Program-made: the position numbers and the translations under genes
Shown here: piece by piece, positions 40,404-49,955 of the stretch
Numbering within the stretch: the stretch's first letter is position 1
Layout: every line of letters starts with the position of its first letter
Notes under the pieces: generated by a model
Told to the model about the DNA's origin: nothing
The model's input: only the letters and a program-made list of their open reading frames with translations
Databases searched by the model: none
Assembly: GCA_050952085.1 (NCBI GenBank)
Contig: JBMNKH010000003.1
Coordinates: 248,001 to 312,000 of the forward strand
Source: DTU015 sp012837895
GTDB lineage: Bacteria; Bacillota; Sulfobacillia; Fermentithermobacillales; Fermentithermobacillaceae
Direction: 5' to 3'
Length of the DNA stretch: 64,000 nt

Positions 40404-41742
40404 ACCTGGAAGCCTGGCTGAATATTTGGGCATTGTACCCGGCGACATTATATCCGCAATCAACGGTCACATACTCAGGGACGAGATAGATTTCCGCTTC
40501 TACAGCGCCGGAGAATATATCATCCTTGATGTGGTTAAGGGAGACGGAAGCAGGCAAAGGTTCGAGATTGAAAAGGATCCTGACGATCTCATGGGCATAT
40601 CCTTCGTCAATCCGGTTTTTGACTCGATCAAGACGTGCAAGAATAACTGCTGCTTCTGCTTTATCTCCCAACTCCCCCAGGGAATGCGCCGGCCTCTTTA
40701 CGTCAGGGATGACGATTACCGCTTGTCGTTTCTCTTTGGAAACTTCATATCCCTTACAAACCTGTCAGAGGACGACTTGAACCGCATTTATGAACAGCGG
40801 CTTTCCCCTTTGAGGATATCCCTTCATACAACTGATCCTTGTTTGAGGGCACAGCTCATGGGCAACCCCCGGGCAGCCCGTGCTATGGATCACCTGAGAG
40901 AGTTCAAACAAATGGGCATCGATGCCCACATCCAGATTGTGCTTATGAGAGGAGTAAACAGCGGGGATAGACTGGTTTCTACCCTTGATGACCTTGAATC
41001 TTTGGGAAATACTATCCTGTCAGTGGGCGTGGTACCCGCTGTTTATACCAAGTACAGAAAGGTACTCCCGTCACGGGCCGGGGATCCTGGCTGGGCAAGG
41101 GAAACCCTGAAAATCATAGAGAACTATGCTGAAAAGATACACAAGCGGCAGGGGATACACTGGGTCTATGGTGCAGACGAGTTCTACTTTGCTTCAGGCA
41201 AGCCCTTCCCAGACTACGATTATTACGATGATTTCCCCCAGTTCGAGAACGGTATAGGGATTGTGGCGGATTTCCGGGAAACCCTGAAGGCAGTCAGGTC
41301 CCGTATGCGGTCGCGGTTTGAAGGAAAGTGGGATAACGAAGAGCGCCTGGGATGCGCAGAACCCCATCCCGAAGGCAAAGGCGCTCAACAGGGTAAGGTC
41401 TTGGCGGTTACAGGATACATGGCTTATCCTGAAATTGTGGATGCCGTGGAAACCCTGGGGTTGGAAAACAGGATTTCAGTATGCAAAGTGAGAAACAATT
41501 TTTTCGGGGATACGGTTACATGTGCAGGTTTGCTGACAGGCCAGGATATTTTGTCAGCCATAATGGAACTCAAACAAGCCGGCGAGCAATATGAGTCGGT
41601 GCTTATTCCGTCGTATTCAGTGTTTGAAGGCAAGTTCTTGGACGACATGACTGTAAGCAGGTTAAGCGAAGATTCTGGATTCTCTGTGAAAGTGGTCGCG
41701 CCTTCTCCCGTGAGCTTGCTGGATGCAGTATCCGGGGGCTAA
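40330..41742 (+). CDS. DUF512 family protein (PDZ domain plus radical-SAM-like Cys motif)
   Basis: A 470-residue protein from ATG 40330; starts further upstream lie inside the previous gene. Residues 8-75 form a PDZ-like domain (VQSKGGLVYQVEPGSLAEYLGIVPGDIISAING). Then CKNNCCFCFISQLP gives a CxxxCxxC-type cluster motif typical of radical-SAM proteins, and the DUF512 domain follows (SLHTTDPCLRAQLMGN .. HIQIVLMRGVNSG). It is usually located just upstream of der, as here. Its target is unknown. Confidence 0.9.
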   Translation: MRITAKGRSYGLTVQSKGGLVYQVEPGSLAEYLGIVPGDIISAINGHILRDEIDFRFYSAGEYIILDVVKGDGSRQRFEIEKDPDDLMGISFVNPVFDSIKTCKNNCCFCFISQLPQGMRRPLYVRDDDYRLSFLFGNFISLTNLSEDDLNRIYEQRLSPLRISLHTTDPCLRAQLMGNPRAARAMDHLREFKQMGIDAHIQIVLMRGVNSGDRLVSTLDDLESLGNTILSVGVVPAVYTKYRKVLPSRAGDPGWARETLKIIENYAEKIHKRQGIHWVYGADEFYFASGKPFPDYDYYDDFPQFENGIGIVADFRETLKAVRSRMRSRFEGKWDNEERLGCAEPHPEGKGAQQGKVLAVTGYMAYPEIVDAVETLGLENRISVCKVRNNFFGDTVTCAGLLTGQDILSAIMELKQAGEQYESVLIPSYSVFEGKFLDDMTVSRLSEDSGFSVKVVAPSPVSLLDAVSGG

Positions 41743-41756
41743 GGAGGTTAGAAAAC

Positions 41757-43112
41757 GTGGATTACGTTGTAGCTATTGTCGGCAGGCCGAACGTAGGCAA
41801 GTCGGAGCTTTTCAACCGGATAACAGGTGCAAGGGCATCGATTGTACACAGCCAAAGCGGTGTCACAAGAGACAGGCTCTACGCGTCTTGCAGCTGGCAG
41901 GGGGAGGACTTTACCCTTCTCGATACAGGCGGGTTCGATCTATCTTCATCCAGCGAACTTGCCGGTGCCATAAGGGTTCAGATTGAACAAGCTATTGAAG
42001 AGTCTGACCTGCTTATTCTTGTGGTAGACGCCAGGGCGGGGCTTATGCCCGAGGATCAGGAAATAGCGGATATATTGAGAAGAGCGGGGAAACCGGTCCT
42101 GGTTGTGTCAAACAAATGTGACGCTCCCAGGCACGAGTACAGAGGGGCAGAGTTCTATTCCCTGGGCTTTCCTGAAGTGTTGCCGGTTTCGGCAGCCCAC
42201 GGGATTGGGGTGGGAGACCTGCTTGACCGGATAATAAGGGCTAAGCAAGAAACTATGGCAAAAGCTGCAAAGGCAGGACCGGAAACGGGAGAGGCTGTAG
42301 AAAGCAAGCAAGATGAGGCTATCCGGGTGGCGATTGTGGGGAAGCCCAATGTGGGCAAATCTTCGCTGGTCAACCGGCTCCTCGGACAGCCGAGGATGAT
42401 AGTGTCCTCAATGCCTGGAACTACCGTGGATGCAGTAGACATAACATTCACATACGAGGACACAGAGTTTGTTATTGTAGACACGGCGGGTATGAGGCGT
42501 CCGGCCAGGATAGGTGAAAGACTCGAGTCCTTGGCTGTAGGCAAGGCATTGCGGGCAGTAAAGCGGTGCGACATCGCCATACTGGTGCTTGACGGGACCG
42601 AACTCCCTACAGCCCAGGACAGGAGAATAGCAGGATATATCCGCCGTAACCTCAAAGGATCTGTTTTGGTGGTGAACAAGGTAGACCTGGGGCTTTTTGA
42701 CGGCATGACCCGGGAGATGTTTGCCGGGATGGCGAAAAACCGGTGCAAGCCGGTGGCCTATTCCAACGTGCTTTTTACGTCGTGTGTAACAGGACAAGGT
42801 ATTGGCACTATTTGGCCTGAAGTGATCACGACCTACAGGGAGTACAGCAGGAGGATCGGTACGTCACTTCTCAAGCAGGTAGTAGACAGGATCACCGATT
42901 TTAGCCCGCCTCCTAGGGATGCCAGGGTGTTTTACTGCACCCAGGTAGGCACCAAGCCGCCTCAAATCGTGTTTTTCGTCAAAGACCCATCCAAAATGCC
43001 TGATTCATATGTAAGGTACCTTGAATCAGAAATCAGAAGGCGGTTCGGGTTTGCAGGCGTGCCCATTGTGATGGAGTTCCGCCCCCTGAGGAGGAGGGGA
43101 AGGACAACGTGA
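41757..43112 (+). CDS. der: GTPase Der (EngA)
   Basis: A 451-residue protein with two tandem GTPase domains. G1: GRPNVGKSELFNRITG at about residue 9 and GKPNVGKSSLVNRLLG near residue 185; a C-terminal KH-like domain ends with PIVMEFRPLRRRGR. Der assembles the 50S ribosomal subunit. Start GTG 41757 has AAGGAGG upstream. The stop overlaps the plsY start. Confidence 0.96.
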   Translation: MDYVVAIVGRPNVGKSELFNRITGARASIVHSQSGVTRDRLYASCSWQGEDFTLLDTGGFDLSSSSELAGAIRVQIEQAIEESDLLILVVDARAGLMPEDQEIADILRRAGKPVLVVSNKCDAPRHEYRGAEFYSLGFPEVLPVSAAHGIGVGDLLDRIIRAKQETMAKAAKAGPETGEAVESKQDEAIRVAIVGKPNVGKSSLVNRLLGQPRMIVSSMPGTTVDAVDITFTYEDTEFVIVDTAGMRRPARIGERLESLAVGKALRAVKRCDIAILVLDGTELPTAQDRRIAGYIRRNLKGSVLVVNKVDLGLFDGMTREMFAGMAKNRCKPVAYSNVLFTSCVTGQGIGTIWPEVITTYREYSRRIGTSLLKQVVDRITDFSPPPRDARVFYCTQVGTKPPQIVFFVKDPSKMPDSYVRYLESEIRRRFGFAGVPIVMEFRPLRRRGRTT

Positions 43113-43732
43113 CAGTTAGCTGGCCCTTATTCTTGGCAATGTGCCTTGCTGGATATTTGTCGGGCTCTATCCCGTCGGGAGTGATGATATCCAAGCTGGC
43201 GGGCGTAGATGATATCATGTCACTGGGAAGCGGCAATACCGGAGCTACAAATGTGTTCAGGGTATTGGGACCAAAATACGCGTTTCCAGTCCTGGCTATT
43301 GATATCCTTAAAGGAGCTTTGCCTGCGTGTTTTGCACTAAACAGTTTGGACATGGGAAAGGCAGGAGCCCTTGCGGTGGGGGTTTGCGCTATCTTAGGCC
43401 ATAATTGGTCGGTGTTCTTGAGATTCAGAGGCGGCAAGGGAGTTGCTACAACTGCAGGGGCAGCTATAGTGGTGTTTCCCAAACTGCTCGGTGTAGCCTT
43501 TATTGTATTCTTGGTTACAGTGGCCGTGTCCAGGTACGTTTCACTAGGAAGCATGCTGGGAGTTTGGGCAGCTTTCGCTTATTCGCTATTCCCTGAGTTC
43601 ACTACGCTTGACAGGTGGGCGGTGTTTGGACTGGCTGCTGTTGTTACTTACAGGCACAGGGCTAACATACAAAGACTGCTGTCAGGAACAGAGCTAAAGA
43701 TCAGGTTTGGTCAGAAAGGGGAAGCCGGTTGA
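43109..43732 (+). CDS. plsY: Acyl-phosphate glycerol-3-phosphate acyltransferase
   Basis: A 207-residue integral membrane protein from GTG 43109. It has the PlsY motifs GYLSGSIPSG, SLGSGNTGATNVFRVLGPKY, and GHNWSVFLRFRGGKGVATTAG. It makes lysophosphatidate from acyl-phosphate and glycerol-3-phosphate. The next gene, gpsA, supplies the substrate; the two overlap by 4 bp. Confidence 0.95.
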   Translation: MTVSWPLFLAMCLAGYLSGSIPSGVMISKLAGVDDIMSLGSGNTGATNVFRVLGPKYAFPVLAIDILKGALPACFALNSLDMGKAGALAVGVCAILGHNWSVFLRFRGGKGVATTAGAAIVVFPKLLGVAFIVFLVTVAVSRYVSLGSMLGVWAAFAYSLFPEFTTLDRWAVFGLAAVVTYRHRANIQRLLSGTELKIRFGQKGEAG

Positions 43733-44763
43733 AACTCAAGCAAGGGAAGAAGGCGTGCATTATCGGTGCAGGCGCCTGGGCAGGCGCTCTAGGTGTGGTG
43801 CTTTCTGATAACGGATATTCTGTCGCCTTGTGGGCCAGGAGCGAAGACACTGTCAGCTATTTTGAAACAAACCAGGGTGTGCCGAGGCTGCCTGGAATTA
43901 CGTTCCCTAAGAACATCACAGTTACTGCTGACGTGGATCAAGCATTGTCAGGGGCATCCCTGGTTGTATTAGCTATCCCTTCTTCCGCGTTAGCTCAGGT
44001 AGCAGGCGAGATCGCATGCCGTTTCCCTGATGATTCACTTGTTGTCACCGCGACCAAAGGCTTCGACCTTGAAAGCCTGAGAAGGCCGTTCCAGGTGTGG
44101 ATTGACGCAAACCCTTCGATCAGGGACAGGATGTGCGTGATATCAGGTCCCAACTTCGCAGCGGAAATCTCCAAACGGCTTCCTGCCGCAACAGTCGTGG
44201 CGGCTCTGGAAGAATCCACGAGGCTCGCGGTACAACATGCTTTTATGACCAGTTACTTCAGGGTATATACCCATGTAGACGTGACAGGCGTGGAAATAGG
44301 CGGGGCGCTAAAGAACGTGATCGCCCTGGCTTGCGGGATGGCTCAAGGTATGGGTGCAGGCTACAATGTCCAGGCGGCGATTATCTCACGGGGTATTGCA
44401 GAAATAACCAGGCTTGGTGTGGCCCTTGGAGCCCAACCCCTGACCTTTGCCGGACTCTCAGGTCTTGGCGATTTGGTGCTGACGTGCACAGGGCATCTGT
44501 CCAGGAACCGCCAGGCAGGTATAGCCGTTGGAAAGGGCGAGTCAATAGAGGGCTTCCTGGCTAGGACAGGCTATACTGTTGAAGGGCTCCAGACTGTCAA
44601 GGCAGCCATGCAACTGTCCGTTGCCCACAATGTGCAGATGCCAATTACAGACGTGGTTTACAGGATTCTTTACGAGGACCTGTCTCCCCGCAAAGGGCTT
44701 TATGAGGCAATGAACCGGGAAAGGAAACCCGAACATGAGGAGTATTTTTTCAGGTTGTGCTGA
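43729..44763 (+). CDS. gpsA: Glycerol-3-phosphate dehydrogenase (NAD(P)+)
   Basis: A 344-residue enzyme from TTG 43729, overlapping plsY. The Rossmann motif is IIGAGAWAGALGVVLSDNG, slightly unusual with Ala for Gly/Thr. The catalytic Lys is in VEIGGALKNVIALACGM. The rest of the pattern (LSGLGDLVLTCTGHLSRNR) is intact. It makes glycerol-3-phosphate for phospholipids. spoIVA follows, the same order as in B. subtilis. Confidence 0.95.
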   Translation: MKLKQGKKACIIGAGAWAGALGVVLSDNGYSVALWARSEDTVSYFETNQGVPRLPGITFPKNITVTADVDQALSGASLVVLAIPSSALAQVAGEIACRFPDDSLVVTATKGFDLESLRRPFQVWIDANPSIRDRMCVISGPNFAAEISKRLPAATVVAALEESTRLAVQHAFMTSYFRVYTHVDVTGVEIGGALKNVIALACGMAQGMGAGYNVQAAIISRGIAEITRLGVALGAQPLTFAGLSGLGDLVLTCTGHLSRNRQAGIAVGKGESIEGFLARTGYTVEGLQTVKAAMQLSVAHNVQMPITDVVYRILYEDLSPRKGLYEAMNRERKPEHEEYFFRLC

Positions 44764-44943
44764 GTTCCGGGATTGCTGCTTAACCTCTCTTCCTCCAACT
44801 TAAGTTCTAATTTAACTTTGTCCCTCATATCCATTTATGAATTGCCTATTATGGTTGCCCAGACTTCCACCGTTTTGGAATCAAGTTGCAGGGTGGCTTG
44901 GCATATAGATATTGGGAGCGTCCTCTTAAGGAGGGAGAGTCAG

Positions 44944-46422
44944 GTGGAGAATTTCGACATTTTCCGGGATATTGCGGAGCGTACAGGTGGAGACATCTAC
45001 ATCGGCGTAGTTGGCCCTATGCGGGTAGGGAAGTCCACCTTCATCCGTAGGTTCATGGAACTGTTCGTCATTCCCAATATTACCGATTCCTACGACAGGC
45101 AGCGCACTATAGATGCCATGCCTCAGGCAGGTGCCGGTAAAACGGTGATGACGGTAGAGCCCAAGTTTGTGCCTGAAGAAGCGGTGCCCATTGATCTCAA
45201 GGAGAACCTCTCCCTGAATGTCCGGGTGATTGATTGTACCGGATATCCGGTAGAAGGTGCGCAAGGATACATCGAAGGCGACGAAACGCGGATGGTCAGG
45301 ACTATGTGGTTTGAAGAACCTATTCCATTTACCGAGGCCGCAGAAATCGGCACTGAGAAAGTGATCAAGGACCATTCGACCATTGGAATTGTGGTCACCA
45401 CCGACGGAACCATCGTTGACATACCCCGTGAAAATTACGTAGAAGCTGAAAGAAAAGTGATTGAAAGACTTCAGGAGATCGGCAAGCCGTTTGTCATAGT
45501 GTTGAACTCAACTGATCCTTATTCTAAACAAGTATCGGATCTGGCCACAGATATGGAGGAAGAGTACGGGGTGCCTGTGATCCCTGCCAATTGCCTGGAA
45601 CTTACCCACGATGACATCATCCTTATTGTAGAGCAAGTGCTGTATGAGTTCCCGGTGACGGAGATGACTGTGCGGATCCCCAGGTGGATCCAGATGCTAA
45701 GTTCGACCCACTGGCTCAAGAGCACAATCCAGGCAAGCATAAACGAAGCCGTAAGTTCAGTAAAGAGAATCCGTGATATCGATTCATGCGTTATGACCCT
45801 TGGGGTATCCGACTATGTTGACAGGGTTGACGTGGAACAGGTCAAGATGAGTACGGGCACTGCTACCTTAAGGCTAGAACCTAGTGACGAAGCTTACTTC
45901 AAAGTATTGAGTGAACGCGTGGGCCAAAACGTGTTCGACAAAGCGGATCTCCTCGGGATGCTGGGTGAACTGGTTGTGGCCAAGAAGACACATGACAAGT
46001 TCGCTTTGGCATTGCGTGAACTGGAGGAAACCGGATACGGGATTGTGGAGCCTACCTTGGAAGATATGCAGTTCGAAGAACCCGAGATGGTAAAGCAGGG
46101 CAGGAATTACGGGGTGAGGCTGGCTGCCAGGGGGCCGGTAATCCACCTTATCAAGAGCGAAGTAGAAGCCGAAGTGAGTCCTCTGATTGGTTCAGAGGAG
46201 CAGGGGCTTGAACTGGTTACGTATCTAATGGAAAAATTCGAGGACGATCCGAAGAAGATTTGGGCTACCGATTTGTTTGGCAAGGCGCTGCAAGACATTG
46301 TAGTAGAGAGTGTTTCAGGCAAAGTCGACAGGATGCCTGAAAACGTGAAAGCCAAGATGCAAGAGACGATCACCAGGATTCTCAATGAAGGCTCAGGAGG
46401 GCTCATCTGTATCATCCTGTAG
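44944..46422 (+). CDS. spoIVA: Stage IV sporulation protein A
   Basis: A 492-residue ATPase, the same length as in B. subtilis. GTG 44944 has AAGGAGGG 8 nt upstream. The Walker A motif GPMRVGKST places the lysine at residue 30, as in the studied protein. SpoIVA polymerises on the mother-cell face of the forespore membrane and is the base of the spore coat. The C-terminus GGLICIIL is the conserved forespore-membrane-contacting end. Directly after it the DNA repeats in a 40-bp array. Confidence 0.97.
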   Translation: MENFDIFRDIAERTGGDIYIGVVGPMRVGKSTFIRRFMELFVIPNITDSYDRQRTIDAMPQAGAGKTVMTVEPKFVPEEAVPIDLKENLSLNVRVIDCTGYPVEGAQGYIEGDETRMVRTMWFEEPIPFTEAAEIGTEKVIKDHSTIGIVVTTDGTIVDIPRENYVEAERKVIERLQEIGKPFVIVLNSTDPYSKQVSDLATDMEEEYGVPVIPANCLELTHDDIILIVEQVLYEFPVTEMTVRIPRWIQMLSSTHWLKSTIQASINEAVSSVKRIRDIDSCVMTLGVSDYVDRVDVEQVKMSTGTATLRLEPSDEAYFKVLSERVGQNVFDKADLLGMLGELVVAKKTHDKFALALRELEETGYGIVEPTLEDMQFEEPEMVKQGRNYGVRLAARGPVIHLIKSEVEAEVSPLIGSEEQGLELVTYLMEKFEDDPKKIWATDLFGKALQDIVVESVSGKVDRMPENVKAKMQETITRILNEGSGGLICIIL

Positions 46423-46510
46423 CAGGGAAGGCTTAACAGGGATGATCACCATCTTCCTGTAGCCAGGGAAGGTTTTGGAGGGCTCACCTGCATCATCCTA
46501 TACCCTGAGC
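46396..46510 (+). repeat. 40-bp tandem repeat of the spoIVA 3' end (3 copies)
   Basis: Copies start at 46396, 46437 and 46477. Copy 1 contains the last codons of spoIVA and its stop TAG (46420-46422). Copy 2 repeats CTGTAGC.AGGGAAGG, and copy 3 repeats GGAGGGCTCA.CTG.ATCATCCT. In copies 2 and 3 the shifted codons would still spell a GGLxCIIL-like end. The copies are degenerate. Confidence 0.85.
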
Positions 46511-46554
46511 GAATATATGCCGGAGTGCTAGATTGCGAATGCTCTATGGCGGGA

Positions 46555-46583
46555 GCGGAAGTGCTTCCGCCTTTTATTTCTTT
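46555..46583 (+). terminator. Intrinsic terminator after spoIVA
   Basis: The perfect 6-bp stem GCGGAA (46555-46560) / TTCCGC (46565-46570), GTGC loop, is followed by CTTTTATTTCTTT. It is well placed for the der-plsY-gpsA-spoIVA transcripts. Confidence 0.75.
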
Positions 46584-46765
46584 GTGCATCTTTTATGTAT
46601 CTCTCTTGTGTGTCTCTTTGTTGAGGTAATCGGAGTAGTTCCGGGTTTGGCGGGAAGGATTTCACGCGGCTGTTTGTAGAAACTTAGATCGAGATCTGTA
46701 AGTCGTAGCACTGGTTTCTCAGCTGGACATAAAATCTCAGATGCCGGGGAAAGGAGCATTGTGCC

Positions 46766-47941
46766 ATGAAATACGATTTTGACAAGGTCTATGACCGTAG
46801 GGGCGCTCTTAGCAGCAAATGGAGTGTAGAACAGGTTTTTGGCCGTGAAGATGTGCTGCCTCTGTGGGTGGCGGACATGGATTTCCGGGTACCTGAGCCT
46901 GTCATGAGCGCCTTAAGGGAGCGGTTAGAGCACCCAATCTTCGGATACACAATGGTCAGCCAGGGCTTTTATGATTCGGTTATCCAGCGTCTGGACGCCA
47001 AGTACGGGTGGAAGGTAGAGAAAGAGTGGATAGAGATCACCCCTGGCGTTATGCCGGCAGTAAACGCTGCTGTTCTTGCATTTACCCAGCCCGGAGACAA
47101 GGTAGTGTTACAGAGCCCTGTATATCCGCCGTTTTGGTCAGCTATCAGCCATAACGAGCGGGAGCTAGCTGTGAATCCGTTGAAGATTACTGACAACCGT
47201 TTTGAGATTGACTTCACGGATTTCAGATCCAAGTTTGAGAAGGATGGTGCAAGAGCTTTCATCCTGTGCAGCCCCCACAATCCAGGCGGCCGCGTGTGGA
47301 CTAAGGAAGAACTCACAACCTTGGGGGAAACGGTAATCAGGGAAGGCGGGATTGTAATCTCAGACGAGATTCACTGCGAGCTCATTATGAAAGGCCACTC
47401 TCACATTCCTTTTGCGTCAATATCCCAAGAGTTTGCGATGAATTCAGTAACTTGTTTTGCCCCGAGCAAGACGTTTAACATCCCTGGATTCCACACATCT
47501 GTGACTATCATTCCCAATGAAGAACTCAGGCAGAAATTCAACGAAGCACGAGGCAGGCTGATGGGCGCTCCTGGGATTTTCGGGCTGATCGCTGCCGAAG
47601 CCGCGTTCAAGTACGGGGATGAGTGGCTCGAGCAGGTGCTGGAGTATATCGAGGCCAATATTGACTACGCCATAGACTACCTAAACAAGAACGTGCCTGA
47701 GCTTGTACCCATGAGGCCCGAAGCTACTTATCTCATCTGGTTGGATTGCCGCGGCTTGGGCTTAGGGCAAGATGAATTGAGGAAGTTTTTCATCGATGAA
47801 GCCCGTGTAGGGCTAAACGACGGTGCTACGTTCGGGCCGGAAGGAGAAGGCTTTATGAGGCTCAATGTGGGGTGCCCCAGGGCGATTCTTGAAGAAGCGC
47901 TTGTCAGAATCGCGAACGCGGTTAAGGCTAGGCGTAAGTGA
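46766..47941 (+). CDS. PLP-dependent aminotransferase, MalY/PatB (cystathionine beta-lyase) family
   Basis: A 391-residue fold-type I PLP enzyme with the MalY/PatB hallmark start YDFDKVYDRRGALSSKW and WVADMDFRVPEPVM. The PLP Lys is in APSKTFNIPGFH; the binding NPGG and DEIH motifs are present. PatB-type enzymes cleave cystathionine or other C-S bonds and can transaminate. GAAAGGAG lies upstream of ATG 46766. It is convergent with the HTH-TPR regulator gene and may be unrelated to it. Confidence 0.93.
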   Translation: MKYDFDKVYDRRGALSSKWSVEQVFGREDVLPLWVADMDFRVPEPVMSALRERLEHPIFGYTMVSQGFYDSVIQRLDAKYGWKVEKEWIEITPGVMPAVNAAVLAFTQPGDKVVLQSPVYPPFWSAISHNERELAVNPLKITDNRFEIDFTDFRSKFEKDGARAFILCSPHNPGGRVWTKEELTTLGETVIREGGIVISDEIHCELIMKGHSHIPFASISQEFAMNSVTCFAPSKTFNIPGFHTSVTIIPNEELRQKFNEARGRLMGAPGIFGLIAAEAAFKYGDEWLEQVLEYIEANIDYAIDYLNKNVPELVPMRPEATYLIWLDCRGLGLGQDELRKFFIDEARVGLNDGATFGPEGEGFMRLNVGCPRAILEEALVRIANAVKARRK

Positions 47942-47975
47942 TAAGGCACAAGGCATCTGGGAATGAATGGTAAGG

Positions 47976-48018
47976 GGCCGGGGCGGCTGGCAAGTCCGGT
48001 TGATGTCCCGGCCTTAAT
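47976..48018. terminator. Convergent terminator between the PatB-like gene and the HTH-TPR gene
   Basis: GGCCGGG (47976-47982) and CCCGGCC (48007-48013) form a 7-bp stem with a 24-nt loop, followed by TTAATT on the plus strand. The genes on both sides converge here. Confidence 0.5.
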
Positions 48019-48029
48019 TGATGCGGGTC

Positions 48030-49955
48030 TTAACTGTGCTTCGGTTCTAACAGACTGCACTCCCTATGAAGCTCTCTCAGGTCCCAATGATTCTTAGAGT
48101 ATATAGTGTACGCTGTATTTCTTAGCTGTTGGGCCCGGGTTATGTCACCTGTTGCTTCTAGCAGGTTGCAGAGCCACAACGATGCGCATGCAGCATCCCT
48201 CCATGATTCTTCTTGGTTGAAGAGCTCCAGGGTACGGGATGCCATAGTCTTGGCACGTCCGTATACACCATTTGCTTTTTCTATGCACGCTCTAAGCAGG
48301 AATGCCCAGCCGAGTTCAATCCGGTCGTTTTTGTCGAGTTTGTCAGAGACATCCTCAAGTAGCGAGGCAGCTTCTTTGATCCGGCCTTCCCGTACAAGCA
48401 CCTTGGCAATCTCAACTCCTGTACATGCCCAACGGTTCTCAAGCTTGTCATCCTGGAATAGCTGCCCGGCTTTAGCCAGGTACTCAAGAGCAGTGCCGGA
48501 ACGATCTTCGCGGTAAAAGATCATCCCTAGGTTGTGATACGCAACTGCTAGATCTATTTGGTTCTTCTCAGGTGCTTGTTCTATGGCTGATTGGTAGAAG
48601 CGCTTAGCTGCTTTCCAGTTCCTACGGCTAAACTCAATTAAGCCTGACATGAGATCTGCGTGGGATGCCAGCCTGTTTGCTTCCCTGGGTTTATAGTCCA
48701 GGACCCACTTGCGGGTTTGATTCAGGTAAATCTCAGCCTGGGTTGTGTTGCCCTGGGCGTAATACGAGGTTGCCAGGTTCATCAGGAGGTTGCCATAGTT
48801 TGGCGAACTCACGCCGGAAGCTTCTAGTCCTTTCTTGTACCATGCGGCTGCTTTGTTATAGTCGTTTTCAGAGTAAATGTTTCCCATGGTAAGACAGGTG
48901 TACACCAGCATGTCCTCGGCTTGAACTTCCTTGAACACCTGGAATGCATGGCCGCCCATGACTCCGGCCCCGTCAAAGTCTTTGTTCTCCGCAAGGGCCT
49001 GGGCACATCTGCACAAACACTTGCCCCTTTCCCGCTGGTTGTTCAATACTCCGTATGCCATGGACAGCTCGTGCCATACTTTGGCTGCCATATCCCACAC
49101 TTTGTGGTCCTGGTAGCCTAGGGCAGCTTTCTTGTAATAGGGAAGTGCCCTTGAGGTTAACCCCGCCTTGACAAATATGCGGGCCAATGCTGCAAAGAAC
49201 CCGGGATCCTCGTCAGGGTAAAGCTCCATGGCTGCAGCCAGATCCGTATACAGCAGTCTTAGTTTGTCTTGGGTGTAATGCGACGAGAGCACGTCCCTGA
49301 GACTTCTTTTCAAGCGCACCCGGTTGCCATGGACATCTTCGGCTAACCAAATCATTTCGAGAGCTATCAGTTCGTCTATGGATTGCTGAAATTCGCTATC
49401 TTCCATCTGGCAAAGCGGCCTGACCCACTCAATGCGTGCATTGTTGCCTGCGAGGGAACATGCCAGGAGCACCGTGCGCTGCCTTGGTGTCATGCTGAGC
49501 AAGCGGTCTTCACGCATGTGGCTTTGTTGGGAGTCGCGTTTGTCGAAATAGTTGAGCACCGTGGTGAGGTATTTCTTGATTGAGCGGGCTTCCTGGTCTG
49601 ACAGGGCGGCGAGCGCGAGGTAGAACGGAATCTCTGTGGAGTGGAGATCTGTCCGTTCAATGAAGGCATCGATTGCGCCCTTGACCTCAGCCCTAAGCGG
49701 ATCCTCAGCATATGCATGTGTTTCGTCAGTGTCTGAAAACGTCGGGAATTCAGAGTACAACTGGGAAATTGGTACGCCGAAAAACGCTGCAATCCGGTCC
49801 TTGTACTTGTCTCCAAGGTTTTTCCTAGTTCCGTTAAGCACAAGCGATAGGTAGGATTCAGACAAATCGATTTCCTCGGCCAGGTCCTTGAGCCTAAGAT
49901 TTCTTTGGTTTAGGAGGGTTTTGACATTATGTGCGAAGATTTCGAGGGAAGACAA
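48030..49955 (-). CDS. HTH-TPR regulator (RRNPP/PlcR-like), putative peptide-pheromone receptor
   Basis: A 641-residue protein from TTG 49955, with AAGGAGG close upstream. Residues about 5-70 are an HTH of the XRE type (LRLKDLAEEIDLSESYLSLVLNGTRKN). The rest is helical with TPR-like repeats, clear in ALAENKDFDGAGVMGGHAF, NYGNLLMNLATSYYAQGNTTQAE and IDLAVAYHNLGMIFYREDR. This is the RRNPP architecture (PlcR, Rgg, AimR), in which TPRs bind imported peptides and the HTH binds DNA. A tandem-repeat peptide gene lies directly upstream on the same strand. Function as a signal receptor is inferred. Confidence 0.85.
   Translation of the reverse strand: MSSLEIFAHNVKTLLNQRNLRLKDLAEEIDLSESYLSLVLNGTRKNLGDKYKDRIAAFFGVPISQLYSEFPTFSDTDETHAYAEDPLRAEVKGAIDAFIERTDLHSTEIPFYLALAALSDQEARSIKKYLTTVLNYFDKRDSQQSHMREDRLLSMTPRQRTVLLACSLAGNNARIEWVRPLCQMEDSEFQQSIDELIALEMIWLAEDVHGNRVRLKRSLRDVLSSHYTQDKLRLLYTDLAAAMELYPDEDPGFFAALARIFVKAGLTSRALPYYKKAALGYQDHKVWDMAAKVWHELSMAYGVLNNQRERGKCLCRCAQALAENKDFDGAGVMGGHAFQVFKEVQAEDMLVYTCLTMGNIYSENDYNKAAAWYKKGLEASGVSSPNYGNLLMNLATSYYAQGNTTQAEIYLNQTRKWVLDYKPREANRLASHADLMSGLIEFSRRNWKAAKRFYQSAIEQAPEKNQIDLAVAYHNLGMIFYREDRSGTALEYLAKAGQLFQDDKLENRWACTGVEIAKVLVREGRIKEAASLLEDVSDKLDKNDRIELGWAFLLRACIEKANGVYGRAKTMASRTLELFNQEESWRDAACASLWLCNLLEATGDITRAQQLRNTAYTIYSKNHWDLRELHRECSLLEPKHS

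Noticed and set aside
44878..44910. SigE promoter for spoIVA (GGAATCA and CATATAGAT)
   Set aside because: Spacing is about 17 bp, too long for SigE, and the -35 is poor.
44764..44943. N-terminal extension of SpoIVA
   Set aside because: The frame is open, but the standard start at 44944 has a perfect ribosome site and gives the family length.
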